Positions 10,649 through 22,095 of a stretch of DNA of 64,000 bases are shown one piece after another; the stretch's first letter is position 1, and every line of letters starts with the position of its first letter. Origin of the DNA: Monodelphis domestica (Eukaryota > Chordata > Mammalia > Didelphimorphia > Didelphidae); the NCBI RefSeq assembly GCF_027887165.1, contig NC_077232.1:16689255-16753254 (forward strand), in the 5' to 3' direction. Made by a program: the position numbers and the translations under genes. The notes beneath the pieces are model-generated. The model did no database searches. It was not told the DNA's origin and saw only the letters and a list, made by a program, of their open reading frames with translations.

Positions 10649-10660
10649 AAAATTCCATTC
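10649..10660. repeat. Target-site duplication of the L1, left copy
   Basis: aaaattccattc; the same 12 bases recur at 17150-17161 directly after the L1 poly-A. The A-rich edge makes the left limit uncertain by a few bases. Confidence 0.85.
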
Positions 10661-11319
10661 TGGGACTTCCGGGTAATCATGGCTGCAATCTAGACACCAC
10701 ACGCGTCCTCTCCCCGGCACCGAACGAAATAGACTACATCAAAGGAGCATAAAAATCACCTTTGGAGGAACAGAAGGACACCGCAGTACTCCCAGTACTC
10801 CACAGAGGCGAAGGTACGTGAGGCTTGAACATCTCCACACTATCATAAGGAGGAAAAGCTTGCACAGAAAAGTGAACTGAGCCGCCCTTCCCCCACCTCA
10901 CCTCCCCACCAAACCAGAGTGAGCTACCGGAGTGCTCACTGGGACACCGAGTGAGTGGGGAACTTCTCTGTCTGGGGGTGGCACTCCAGGGTCCTTGGAA
11001 TCTGGGGACTAACAGGAAAAAACGTCTCAGGGTGGTTTCACTGGAGAATCTGGCACTGATTACAGGGGTCAGCAGAGCTGTACTTGGGGCGGCTGCACTG
11101 AACATCTCTGTGGAGCTAAATACCAGGGGCGGACCACGCGCTGATTATCTGGGCGGAGCTGAACACCTGAGCAGTGTGGCTGTGATCAGGGACCCAGCGC
11201 TCTAAGAAACCTTGGAGGCTGGGAAGAACTAGTCTGAAGCAACCTAAATTCACAGAAAAACCGCCCATATAACCCAGACCCCAGACCAAAAAGGAAAGGG
11301 GAATAAAACCACCAAAGGG
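10661..11319 (+). promoter_or_regulatory. L1 5' UTR with presumed internal promoter
   Basis: Non-coding start of the L1, opening with 'gggacttccgggtaatcatg'. GC-richer than the rest of the element. L1 5' UTRs carry an internal Pol II promoter; that this one does is by family. Confidence 0.6.
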
Positions 11320-12300
11320 ATGGCTCACATGGCCCAAAATCAAGCCTCTAGGAAGAAAGGGGAAAAGGTGACTATTGAAAACTTTTATGGTGGAAGTACC
11401 CAAGGAAAAGAGGAGATTGAGGAGGAAATCCAAAAAAAATCAGAACATGCCTCCCAAAATGGAAACTATCAACAAGCTCTGGAAGATCTCATACTGGAAC
11501 TTATCCAAAAGATGGAAACCTGGAAAGAAAAATGGGAGAAAGAGATCAGCAGTCTGACAGATAAGACTGCTCAATTGGAAAAAGAATTCGAAGCATCCAA
11601 AAGAAGGGCAGACAAGGCTGAAAAGCAAAACCAGTCCCTAACGACCAGAATTAAGCAACTCGAAGAAAGCGAGATGATAAAACAGCAAGAATCAATAAAG
11701 CAAACCCAAAAAATTAATGAATTAGAAGAAGACATAAAATATCTCACTGACAAGATCACCGATCTCAAAAACAGAGGGAGAAGAGACAACCTCCGAATTA
11801 TCAGTCTCCCAGAAAAACCAGAGATAAACAATAAACTCGATATTATTCTACAGGAGATTATAAAAGAAAATTGCCCCCACGTTCTGGAGCAAGGGAGCAA
11901 AATAGAAATAGAAAGGATTCATAGAACACCTTCTATACTAAATCCCCAAAAGACAACCCCTAGGAATGTAATTGCCAAATTCAAGAGCTTCCACGAAAAG
12001 GAGAAAATCCTACAAGAAGCCAAGAAGAGGAGCTTCAGATATAAGGGGGCTCCCATAAGGATCACACACGACTTAGCGGCTAACACACTAAGAGACCGCA
12101 AAGCATGGAACACGATATTTAGAAAGGCAAGAGAGCTGGGTCTCCAACCAAGAATCAACTACCCAGCAAAACTGACTATATACTTCTAGGGGAAAGTATG
12201 GGCATTCAACAAAATAGAAGATTTCCAAGCATTTGCTAAGAAAAGACCAGAGCTCTGTGGAAAGTTTGATATCCAAGCACAGAAAGCAAGAGAAACATAA
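11320..12300 (+). pseudogene. L1 ORF1 (RNA-binding chaperone), one nonsense codon
   Basis: Starts MAHMAQNQASRKKGEK. A long coiled coil (about residues 60-150) is followed by the RRM-like domain (GRRDNLRIISLPEK near 150) and CTD with ARELGLQPRINYPAKL. TAG at 12187-12189 interrupts the frame at codon 290. The same frame then continues GKVWAFNKIEDFQAFAKKRP to TAA at 12298, so the ancestral protein was about 326 residues. The protein trimerises and packages L1 RNA in the family. Confidence 0.93.
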
Positions 12301-12987
12301 AAAGGTAAATATGAAAGAAAGGGAAAAGGAGATAAATCTTATCTTTTTCTTTAAGTCAAACTCTCTTCTATAAGGACTACATTTACATCAAATTATATAT
12401 ATTAATATGTGGGGAAAATGTTTTGTGTAACTCTCATAAATTGTAGCATCATAAGAGTAGTTAGAAGAAACATGCATAGGGAAAGATTGGGTCATTAAGA
12501 AGATTTGGGAAAAGTGGGGGCAAAGAAAGGAAAAGGGAGGGAGGAACCGTCGATAATACTAAGATTAACTTCAAGAAATAGGGGAGGAATCAATAGAATA
12601 ATCTTTCCCATATAAAGATACACATGGGAAGGGGAGGGGAAGAACTCTCATATGAGAAGGAGAGGAAGAGAGCGTGAAGTGGAATTACTTAAACCTTACT
12701 CTCAGTGAAATCAAATCTGAGAGGGAAGAACATCTAGATCCAGTGGGATCCTGAATTCTATCTTATCCATTAGGGCAAGAAAGAAAGGAAAATTAAGGAG
12801 GGGGAGGGTGGAGGGAGTATAAAAAGGGAGGGAAGGAGAGGGGGGAGGGGAAGGGAACATAAAAAGGGAGGGGCTAGAAAGGGAAGCATCTCAAGGGAGG
12901 GGACTAGGGGGATGGACCTAAAGTAAATCACTGGTTCAAAAGGAGAAAGCTAAAGAAGAAAGGTCAGAACTAGGGGAAGATATCAAA
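12301..12987 (+). other. L1 inter-ORF spacer, purine-rich
   Basis: 687 bases rich in A and G (gggaagggga-type runs at about 12790-12920). Much longer than the human L1 spacer. No open frame of note. Confidence 0.7.
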
Positions 12988-15900
12988 ATGTCAGTGAATC
13001 CACAAATGACAATCATAACTTTGAACGTGAATGGGATGAACTCACCCATAAAATGTAGACAAATAGCAGATTGGATTAGAACCCAAAACCCTACCATATG
13101 TTGTCTTCAAGAAACACATATGAGACGGGTTGACACTCACAAGGTTAGAATTAAAGGTTGGAGTAAGACCTTTTGGGCCTCAACTGATAGAAAGAAGGCA
13201 GGAGTTGCAATCATGATATCTGACAAAGCCAAAGCCCAAATAGACTTGATCAAAAGGGATAGGGAAGGTAAATATATTCTGCTAAAAGGGAGTATAGACA
13301 ATGAGGAAATATCATTAATCAACATGTATGCACCAAATGGTATAGCATCCAAATTTTTAATAGAGAAACTAGGAGAATTGAAGGAGGAAATAGACAGTAA
13401 AACCATATTAGTGGGAGACTTGAACCAACCACTATCAAATTTAGATAAATCAAACTAAAAAATAAACAAGAAAGAGGTAAAAGAGGTGAATGAAATCTTA
13501 GAAAAATTAGAGTTAATAGACATATGGAGAAAAATAAATAGGGACAAAAAGGAATACACCTTCTTTTCAGCACCACATGGCACATTCACAAAAATAGATC
13601 ATACACTAGGTCATAGAAACATGGCACTCAAATGCAGAAAAGCAGAAATTATAACTGCAGCCTTTTCAGATCACAAGGCAAAAAAAATATTGATCGGCAA
13701 GGGTACATGGAGACCCAAATCAAAAATTAATTGGAAATTAAATAACATGATACTCCAAAATCGGATAGTTAGAGAAGAAATCATAGAAACAATTAATAAT
13801 TTCTTTGAAGAAAATGACAACGGCGAAACATCCTTTCAAACCTTATGGGATGCAGCCAAGGCAGTACTTAGAGGAAAATTCATATCCCTGAGTGCATATA
13901 TTAACAAATTAGGGAGGACAGAGATCAAGGAATTGGAAATGCAAATCAAAAAACTTGAGAATGAACAAATTAAAACCCCCCAGAAGAAAACCATACTAGA
14001 GATCCTAAAAATTAAGGGAGAAATTAATAAAATCAAAAGTGACAGAACTATTGAGCTAATAAACAAGACTAGAAGCTGGTACTTTGAAAAAAACAGACAA
14101 AATAGACAAAGTACTGGTTAATTAAAAAAAGGAAAGAAGAAAGGCAAATTAACAGCATCAAGGATGAAAAGGGGGATCTCACCTCCAATGAAGAAGAAAT
14201 TAAGGCAATCATTAAAAACTACTTTTCCCAACTATATGGCAATAAATATACCAACCTAGGTGATATGGATGAATATTTACAAAAATATAAATTGCCTAGA
14301 CTAACAGAAGAAGAAATAGTTTTCTTAAATAATCCCATATCAGAAAAAGAAATCCAACAGGCCATCAAAGAACTTCCTAAGAAAAAATCCCCAGGGCATG
14401 ACGGATTCACCAGTGAATTCTATCAAACATTCAGAGAACAGTTAATCCCAATACTATACAAACTATTTGACATAATAAGCAAAGAGGGAGTTCTACCAGA
14501 CTCCGTTTATGACACAAACATGGTACTAATTCCAAAACCAGGCAGGCCAAAAACAGAGAAAGAAAATTATAGACCAATCTCCCTAATGAATATAGATGCA
14601 AAAATCTTAAATAGGATACTAGCAAAAAGACTCCAGCAAGTGATCAGAAGGGTCATCCACCATGATCAAGTAGGATTTATACCAGGGATGCAGGGCTGGT
14701 TCAACATTAGGAAAACTATCCACATAATTGACCACATCAACAAGCAAACCAACAAGAACCACATGATTATCTCAATAGATGCAGAAAAAGCCTTTGATAA
14801 AATACAACACCCATTCCTACTAAAAACACTAGAAAGCATAGGAATAGAAGGGTCATTCCTAAAAATAATAAACAGTATATATCTAAAACCATCAGCTAAT
14901 ATCATCTGCAATGGGGATAAACTAAATCCATTCCCATTACGATCAGGAGTGAAACAAGGATGCCCATTATCACCTCTATTATTTGACGTTGTATTAGAAA
15001 CACTAGCAGTAGCAATTAGAGAAGAAAAAGAAATTGAAGGCATTAAAATTGGCAAGGAGGAGACCAAATTATTGCTCTTTGCAGATGACATGATGGTCTA
15101 CTTAAAGAATCCTAGAGATTCAACCAAAAAGCTAATCGAAATAATCAACAACTTTAGCAAAGTTGCAGGATACAAAATAAACCCACATAAGTCATCAGCA
15201 TTTCTATATAATTCCAACACAGCTCAGCAGCAAGAACTAGAAAGAGAAATCCCATTCAAAATTACCTTAGACAAAATAAAATACTTAGGAATCTATCTCC
15301 CGAGACAAACACAGGATCTATATGAACACAACTACAAAACACTTTCCACACAACTAAAACTAGACTTGAACAATTGGAAGAACATTAACTGCTCATGGGT
15401 AGGACGAGCCAATATAATAAAAATGACCATCCTACCCAAACTCATCTATCTATTTAGTGCCATACCCATGGAACTTCCAAAATTTTTTTTTACTGATTTA
15501 GAAAAAACCATAACAAAGTTCATTTGGAAGAACAAAAGATCAAGGATATCCAGGGAAACAATGAAAAAAAATACAAAGGAAGGGGGTCTTGCAGTCCCAG
15601 ATCTCAGACTATATTATAAAGCAGCGGTCATCAAAACAATTTGGTACTGGCTAAGAGACAAAAGGAAGATCAGTGGAATAGCCTGGGGGCAAGCAACCTC
15701 AGCAAGACAGTATATGATAAACCCAAAGATCCCAGCTTTTGGGACAAAAATCCACTATTTCATAAAAACTGCTGGGAAAATTGGAGGACTGTGTGGGAAA
15801 GATTAGGTTTAGATCAACACCTCACACCCTACACCAAGATAAATTCAAAATGGGTGAATGACCTGAATATAAAGAAGGAAACTATAAGAAAATTAGGCGA

Positions 15901-16789
15901 ACACAGAATAGTATACATGTCAGACCTTTGGGAAGGGAAAAACTTCAAAACCAAGCAAGAATTAGAAAGAGTCACAAAATGCAAAATAAATAATCTGGAT
16001 TACATCAAATTAAAAAGTTTTTGTACAAACAAAACCAATGTAACCAAAACCAGAAGGGTAGCAACAAATTGGGAAACAATCTTCATAAAAACCTCTGACA
16101 AAGGTTTAATTACTCAAATTTATACAGAGCTAAATCAATTGTACAAAAAATCAAGCCATTCTTCAATTGACAAATGGGCAAGGGACATGAACAGGCAATT
16201 CTCAGCCAAAGAAATCAAAACCATTAATAAGCACATGAAAAAGTGCTCTAAATCTCTTATAATCAGAGAGATGCAAATCAAAACAACTCTGAGGTATCAC
16301 CTCACACCCAGCAGATTGGCTAACATGACAGCTATGGAAAGTAATGAATGCTGGAGGGAATGTGGCAAAGTGGGGACATTAATTCATTGCTGGTGGAGTT
16401 GTGAATTGATCCAACCATTCTGGAGGACAATTTGGAACTATGTCCAAAGGGCGATAAAAGAATGTCTGCCCTTTGATCCAGCCATAGCACTGCTGGGTCT
16501 GTACCCCAAAGAGATAAGGGACAAAAAGACTTGTACAAAAATATTCATAGCTGCGCTCTTTGTGGTGGCCAAAAATTGGAAAACGAGGGGATGCCCATCA
16601 ATTGGGGAATGGCTGAGCAAACTGTGGTATATGTTGGTGATGGAATACTATTGTGCTAAAAGGAATAATAAAGTGGAGGAATTCCATGGAGACTGGAACA
16701 ACCTCAATGAACTGATGCAGAGTGAAAGGAGCAGAACCAGGAGAACATTGTACACAGAGACTGATACATTGTGGAACAATCAAAGGTAA
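12988..16789 (+). pseudogene. L1 ORF2 (endonuclease / reverse transcriptase), broken
   Basis: About 1,267 codons. The EN domain has NVNGMNS, LQETH, VGDLNQPLS and FSDHKA; the RT domain has [35 protein letters not shown] and the catalytic FADD at 15078-15089; the C-terminus has [18 protein letters not shown]. Breaks: TAA at 13456-13458 in frame, a frame change within about 14075-14125, and another near 15655-15672. The reading phase of the three segments is 1, 3 and 2. It would have supplied nicking and target-primed reverse transcription. Confidence 0.93.
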
Positions 16790-17149
16790 TGGACTTCTCC
16801 ATTAGTATCAATGCAATTTCCCTGAACAATCTACAGGGATCTAAAAAATACTACCCACAAGGAGAGGATAAACTGTGGGAGTAAAAACACTGATGAAAAG
16901 CAACTGCTTGACTACAGGGTTGGAGGGGATAAGACTGAGGAGACTCTAAATGAACACTCTAATGCAAATTCCAACAACAGGGAAATGGGTTCGAGTCAAG
17001 AACACATGTGATAACCAGTGGAATCATGCGTTGGCTATGGGAGAGGGAAAGGCGGGGGTGGGGGTGGGGGGGGAGGGGAGGAAAAGAAAATGATCTTTGT
17101 TTCCAGTGAATAATGTATGGAAATGACCAAATAAAATAACGTTTAAAAA
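16790..17149 (+). other. L1 3' UTR with G-rich tract and A-tail
   Basis: Contains a G-rich run at about 17053-17083, a usual feature of mammalian L1 3' UTRs that can form a quadruplex, and ends aaataaaataacgtttaaaa. The same 3' UTR type appears in reverse at 21742 and 59075. Confidence 0.85.
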
Positions 17150-17161
17150 AAAATTCCATTC

Positions 17162-17253
17162 CAACTTGAGTATTCCATTGGGATTTAGAATTTAAATCCC
17201 TGGTGACCAAGTAAAATATATATTTGGTCCAACCATAAAATTTACCCCTTACA
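17162..17253 (+). mobile_element. LTR (type A), second part
   Basis: Continuation of the LTR at 9960-10660 after the L1. 'caacttgagtattccattgg' aligns with 'tgacttgagtgtttcatttt' in the sister copy. Ends TTACA and is followed by the target duplication TACA. Fossil. Confidence 0.75.
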
Positions 17254-17257
17254 TACA

Positions 17258-17582
17258 GTGACCCAGGACAATTTTGAGAGATCATGACAAAGAATGCCAT
17301 CCACCTCTGGAGAAAGAACTGTGGAGTTAGAATGCAGATGAAAGCAAATGATTTATCACTTGTTTATTTGGATTTATGTTTTAGGGTTTGTGTCTTATAA
17401 GATTACAAAAATGAACAATATGGAAATATGTTTTGAATGATAATACTGGTATAACCCAGAACCAATAACCTGCCAGCACCAGTTGGAGGAAGGAAAGGAG
17501 GGAGAGAAGTTCCCTCATATAACTTAGAAAAGCTTGTGTAGAAATTTGTTATTACATGTAATTGGTAAAAAAATAATAAATG
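17258..17582 (+). repeat. Old L1 3' UTR (right half of split copy)
   Basis: 'gagaaagaactgtggagtta', 'gcaaatgatttatcacttgt', 'aatatggaaatatgttttga', 'gttattacatgtaattggta' is the 3' UTR of the older opossum L1 type. With 9515-9959 it makes one copy interrupted by the LTR. Confidence 0.85.
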
Positions 17583-17597
17583 CTTCAGTGAAGGGCT

Positions 17598-17852
17598 GGG
17601 GGCTCAGCGAGGTGGCTCATTGGATAGACACCAGGCTTAGAGATGGGAGATCCTGCATTCAAATCTGGTCTCAGATACTTCCTAGCTGTATGACCCTGGA
17701 TAAGTTATTTAACCCTGTTTGCCTCAGTTTCTTCATCTGTTAAATGAGCTAGAGAAGGAAAAGGCAAATCACTCATTGTCTTTGCCCAGAAAACCTGAAA
17801 TGGGATCACAAAAAGTCAGATATGACTGAACTGACTGAACAACACTTTATAA
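17598..17852 (+). repeat. RTE-tailed SINE (MAR1-type), near complete
   Basis: Head 'aggtggctcattggatagac', middle 'attcaaatctggtctcagat', then 'tttgcctcagtttcttcatc', and the RTE-like tail 'gtcagatatgactgaactga' followed by aac. Confidence 0.88.
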
Positions 17853-18000
17853 GAACTTGAATATCTAACTTTAATATAAATATAATAAATATAAAGAAGA
17901 CAGATAGACAAATAGAGGAATAAATGCATTTATAGCTATCATTCCTCCATCTCTAGTTTTGCATGGTCTAGGCTCATTCCTAGGGACCCAGACTAAAGAG

Positions 18001-18346
18001 TGTAAAGATTAAAATTTAGGAGAGACTGAGGCAGGTTTCTCTCTACAAGGAGTATTATGTTTTTTAGAGGTTTATTAAAAGTTAAGGATGAAAGAAAATA
18101 CAGGATAAGAAAAATGTGCCTAGGCCACAGAGGCCTAGACAAGACCTCACCTACATTATGGAAAGAGCCACGTCTGCCCCAAAACAGAAGTCCAAGAGCA
18201 GAGAGAGCGCAAAAGCCTTTGCAATCAGCTTAAGTACCTGCTCGATCTCGCCCACCTCAGAATTCCGTGAGATTACAAAGCATTTTGGGGAAGTGGAGCA
18301 AGGAGTTGTGGGGATTGAAGTCCAGAGTTCAAATCTCAATTTTACA
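18001..18346 (-). mobile_element. Solo LTR fossil (type B), 346 bp
   Basis: Ends are TGTAAA...TTTACA and it is flanked by a 4-bp direct duplication AGAG (17997-18000 and 18347-18350). On the minus strand a poly-A signal AATAAA (plus-strand 'ggtttattaaaag') lies about 60-80 bases before the 3' end, giving U3-R-U5 layout. No internal retroviral sequence adjoins it. Type with 4-bp duplication suggests an ERV1/ERV3-like class. Confidence 0.7.
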
Positions 18347-18350
18347 AGAG

Positions 18351-18737
18351 GGTCTCTCTTTACTTCATGTTTCCTCCCCTACCCCTCCAGCAAGCTCTGA
18401 CAAAACCTCCTGAATGGGATTTAGTAATGGCTTGCATCTAGATCTCCCCCAATGTCGATAACAGGATCCCCTCCTCCACATATATAATACAGCTATCAGG
18501 TTTGGGGCAACCTTTGCTTCACCCATCATAAAAAATGCAAAAGACAAAGAGGGCTCATGGCAACGCGTGAACAAAACACTTAATGTGTTACCCATTAGAC
18601 TCCTCCTAGAAAGTAAAGACGTTGGAGGGGGGGCAGCTGGCACTGAACAAATACTCCCTGTTCACCTCAAACTTGCCCCATCAGAAGAATTCACAGCAGA
18701 ATCATGGAGTGCTTAAGAGGACGGGAGTGTGTCACAA
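18351..18737. other. Intergenic, nothing recognised
   Basis: No clear family. A stray SINE-head-like 'ggggggcagctgg' occurs near 18626-18642. Confidence 0.4.
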
Positions 18738-18870
18738 TGGGCAGTGTTTGATTTTTTTGAGCCAGGATTCCTGGGTTCATATCCTGCCTCTGGCACTTAC
18801 TACTTGAATGATGCTGGGAAAATTAGCTTGTCTCCGATCTTTGGATTTCCTTCACTTCCTGGGTCTCTTC
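18738..18870 (+). repeat. MIR-like SINE fragment
   Basis: 'gagccaggattcctgggttc', 'atcctgcctctggcacttac' then a degenerate continuation. Confidence 0.6.
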
Positions 18871-19930
18871 CTTCTTAGAGAAGCATTTTGTTAAGGCAAT
18901 CTCCCTGTGTGGTTCTTGTACCTGACTCTAGAACTCATGGTTATTGAGCAAGTCATTGCCTTGAGGTTGGAAATACACATTTCCAGGATCAGTGATCTTC
19001 CATCAGTGTCCCCCCAAAACAAACAAAGGTCGAAAGGGAATGGAAAGTCATAAACTCTCTCCTTTTGGCTTCAAACTCAAGCCACTGATCATGTGCTTCC
19101 CTAAAAGCTGAAGACTGTCATAGGGGGAGGGAGTGACCAGGAGAGGTCCCCTCTCCCAGGCTGCACTCCAGTCTGGAAGACTACAAAACTCCAGACAAGA
19201 AAGGGGTGGGTGGGAAGGAATGATAAAGCTGGGAAGGGACAAAAGGAGTAAGGAATTTCACAGCTTATCTACTCTCCTAGAGGAGGGACCATTCCTCTGA
19301 TTAGAATCTGCCCTCTCTGGCTGTCAGTGACCAATTATCTTAGAAGCAGCCTCAGTCACTGAAGACCAATAAAAAAAGTTCCCTGGGGTGCTCACAGCAA
19401 ATGTCTAGACCCTCCTCACCTCCCCCTCTCCCAACTGTTTCAGACAGAAATTTATAGTCTTCTTTTCCAGCAGATTGCGGAGAGACTAAGCCCTGCTGTA
19501 AAAGTATCATCTAATCACAAAACCTCTCCCAGGCAAGCAAGGGAGATGTGCTTAGCCTTACTTTCTAGATGAAAAGGGGGAAACAGGTAGACAATGAGGA
19601 AGGTGGGACTGCAAACAGAATTGAATAATATTACTGGCATGTATGGTGTGTGCAGGGAGGACTAGCCCCTCTGGGGGGAGAGCTTGCTCAGTCCCTTTCA
19701 GGGCTGTCAGACACTTTTGGAGTCTACTTGTTACCCAGCTCTCATCTGGGGCTCCAAGAATTGTAGCATGAGTGGCCACAGACATCTCAGCAGGCCATCT
19801 AAACAAGGTTGAGGGAAACTGAGGGCCTTCAAATCCCTTAGTGAGTTAGGAGGGCATCTGCTCCAAGCATGGAAAACAGCCATGAAGTTAGCCAAAGCAG
19901 GTGCTGTGGGATGCACCTTCTTCAGAGCAA
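18871..19930. other. Intergenic, apparently unique sequence
   Basis: About 1 kb without a repeat I recognise and without a convincing gene. The longest repeat-free stretch upstream of OSBP. Confidence 0.4.
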
Positions 19931-19934
19931 TTCA

Positions 19935-20080
19935 TGAAGTAAGTGGAACATGTATTATCCCCATTTTATAGATGATAAAACTGAGGCGCTGAGATTTTTT
20001 TAAGTGACTTGTTCATGATTACCCAGCTATTAAATATGTGAGGAGGGATTTGAACCCAGGTCTACCAACTCTAGGATGCC
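19935..20080 (-). repeat. MIR SINE fragment
   Basis: 'tatccccattttatagatga', 'taaaactgaggcgctgagat', 'gggatttgaacccaggtcta' is the complementary MIR core. Confidence 0.8.
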
Positions 20081-20690
20081 CATCATTGGTGATGTCCTGT
20101 GCCAAACTCCAAAGGGAAGAGGAATTGTTAAAGGAAGTCCAGTTGTTTTCTTTTGAAACATAATTGAAGATTTTTTAGATGGCCTGCACTTTCTATTTAT
20201 CCTACCCCACTCCTACTACCATCTCTTGTAACCACAAAATCTGGCCAAACAAGTTAAAACTATTTGTTGGCCATGTTTGACAGAGCGGTATGTCAGAGAT
20301 GTGGCTGCCTCCCCCGAAGGTGAGGTCTTTCAAATGCTTCTGCTTATGATGGCATTGTACTGACTATATCACACCCTAGGACCCCGGCCTCCTTGGGCAA
20401 TCTCCTTCCTCTCAACAAATCCTGGGAAGCAGGGGAGGCTGTTTTTGATTCAGCAAATCTAAAATAAACAAAATGCAACATTCTGCTTTCATCATCAATT
20501 CTCCTGCCATCTCTTGGTCCAGGTCTGTGTAGATATCATGACACTCAGAGAGGAAAAGATACCCCACTCTAAGCTGCAAAAGTCCGATTCCCATTCTCCA
20601 CAATCACCCTCTTTTTCCACTTCATTTTGTCGTTATTTGACTCTCTGCCACTTAGAGTATTCTAATCCTTAGTAGGTTCTTTTTATTTAT
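20081..20690. other. Intergenic, nothing recognised
   Basis: No gene or family recognised. Confidence 0.4.
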
Positions 20691-20691
20691 T

Positions 20692-20756
20692 TATTAAAAG
20701 AATCCTTACCATCCATCTTAGAATCAATATTATGTGTTGGTTCCAAGACAAAAGAG
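20692..20756 (-). repeat. Type-A SINE tail fragment
   Basis: 'aatccttaccatccatctta' and 'gaatcaatattatgtgttgg' are the complement of the SINE 3' module; cut off by the following element. Confidence 0.7.
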
Positions 20757-20967
20757 TAGGTAAACCTATGGCACGTGTGCCAGAGGGGGTTGCTCTCCTT
20801 CCCCTCTCCACACATGCCTGAGGACATTTCTCACATCATCTGCCCTTCTGCCCAGCAGACCAATGGGAGCACTTCCTCCCTCCCCTGTCTAGGGTAAGAG
20901 GGAGATTCACATGCAGTGTGAGGGTGAAGTTTGGGCACTTGGTCTAAAAGGTTCACCATCACTGCTC
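20757..20967 (+). mobile_element. hAT-like non-autonomous DNA transposon
   Basis: Left end 'ggtaaacctatggcacgtgt' and right end 'aggttcaccatcactg' are imperfect inverted repeats of each other (tggt[g/a]aacct). Internal 'cctgaggacatttctcacat' and 'caatgggagcacttcctccc' recall a GC-rich opossum hAT family. Exact family not certain. Confidence 0.55.
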
Positions 20968-21144
20968 TAGGCAAGTCTCTAAGACTGCAGGTTGAAGAGA
21001 TCTGCTTTGATAGAGGAAGTTTCTTACTGGGAACTCCCAATACCAATAAAATGGCAGGTCCATTCTCCGCCTCTGACAAAGATTGAATGGGCATGTTTAT
21101 GTTCATACTCTATAGGAAGAGAGGCTTTCCAGAGATGTAATATG

Positions 21145-21690
21145 TTTGTCCTTCATTTCAAAGAGGAGCAAAGATATCATTGGGTGATGTCCTGACTTTC
21201 ACATGAATTAGATTTAAGTGAGGCAGAGGTGCACAAAGTCATTAGCCTTACTCTCTCTCCCAGAGTCATCAAAGTCCAGTCAGGGCATCTGGAGATGGCC
21301 CAGGATGCAATAGATGACCTTGGTGTCTACGACGTCTGGCCAAGGTCTAGGAGCTCCATGGTATCCGCTTTAGTCACCTTCATGGCCATTGTGACAAATT
21401 GTTCTCATATCCTGGTCCACTAAGGGAAGTCTTCAGATGCTCGGGGGTAGCTATCCCCCTAATTCATGGAGGGGTTTGAGGCATGACAGTTACCCTTAAC
21501 ATGGTTTAGCCTGTCTAAGGAGGTCCTTTTTACCGGCATGTGGCCATTGTGCCTGCTACAGTTTCCTGGAGTCACAGGTAAGAGCTGAGTGAACGGTGGA
21601 CACTAAAGGTGGATGAGCAGCTCTGAAAAGGGCTGGGCAAACCTTCGGCAAGAGGAGCTAGTGCTCTCTGCATACCCCATATGCTTCTCC
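21145..21690 (+). repeat. Unclassified dispersed repeat, copy 2
   Basis: Shares with 815-1010 and 48085-48720 the start 'tccttcatttcaaagaggag', and with 48085-48720 also 'gcaatagatgaccttgg', 'tcaccttcatggccattgtg' and 'gagctgagtg'. Length over 500 bases. Class unknown. Confidence 0.6.
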
Positions 21691-21741
21691 AAAGATAAGC
21701 TCCTCAAGTTGATTAGATACTTCATTGATCAATTTCTTCTT

Positions 21742-22022
21742 CTTTTTTTTAAATTATATTTTATTTGATCATTTCCGAGCATTATTCATTAAAGACATAG
21801 ATCATTTTCTTTTCCTCTCCCCCACCCCCCATAGCCGACGTGTAAATCCACTGGGCATTGCATGTTTTCTTGATTTGAACCCATTGCCATGTTGATAATA
21901 TTTGCATTAGAGTGTTCGTTTAGAGTCTCTCCTCTGTCATGTCCCCTCAACCGCTGTAGTCAGGCAGTTGCTTTTCCTCGGTGTTTCCACTCCCATAGTT
22001 TATCCTTTGCTTATGAATAGTG
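21742..22022 (-). mobile_element. 5'-truncated young L1 (3' UTR only)
   Basis: Complement of the young L1 3' UTR: poly-T, 'ttatttgatcatttcc', C-rich run at about 21820-21830 and 'cagttgcttttcctcggtgt'. Flanked by a 15-bp target duplication gatcaatttcttctt (21727-21741 and 22023-22037), so a recent insertion. Confidence 0.92.
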
Positions 22023-22095
22023 GATCAATTTCTTCTTATAATAGGAACTGTGGTCTAACTCAATGGTGCCAAACTCAAATAAAAATGGCAGCATA

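Larger units (their letters stand above)
9960..10660 (+). mobile_element. LTR (type A), first part, interrupted by L1
   Basis: Left part of a retroviral-type solo LTR whose right part is 17162-17253. Homologous along its length to 27085-27667: both begin T(A/G)TGAATTTT, share an 'aatcagaaa..aatggctaac' / 'gggctgtcc..aagcca' block, and end 'aaattt.cccc.ttaca'. Flanked by a 4-bp target duplication TACA (9956-9959 and 17254-17257). Contains a hAT insertion and a CT microsatellite. Fossil. Confidence 0.75.
10661..17149 (+). mobile_element. Near-complete marsupial L1 LINE (about 6.5 kb)
   Basis: Complete architecture: 5' UTR (10661-11319), ORF1, a 687-base purine-rich inter-ORF spacer, ORF2 (EN, RT, Cys-rich C-terminus), 3' UTR with a G-rich tract and a short A-rich tail, flanked by a perfect 12-bp target duplication. 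Full-length but inactive: ORF1 has one in-frame stop and ORF2 one stop plus frameshifts. Inserted in the LTR whose halves are 9960-10660 and 17162-17253. High frame integrity suggests it is young compared with every other L1 piece here. Confidence 0.95.
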
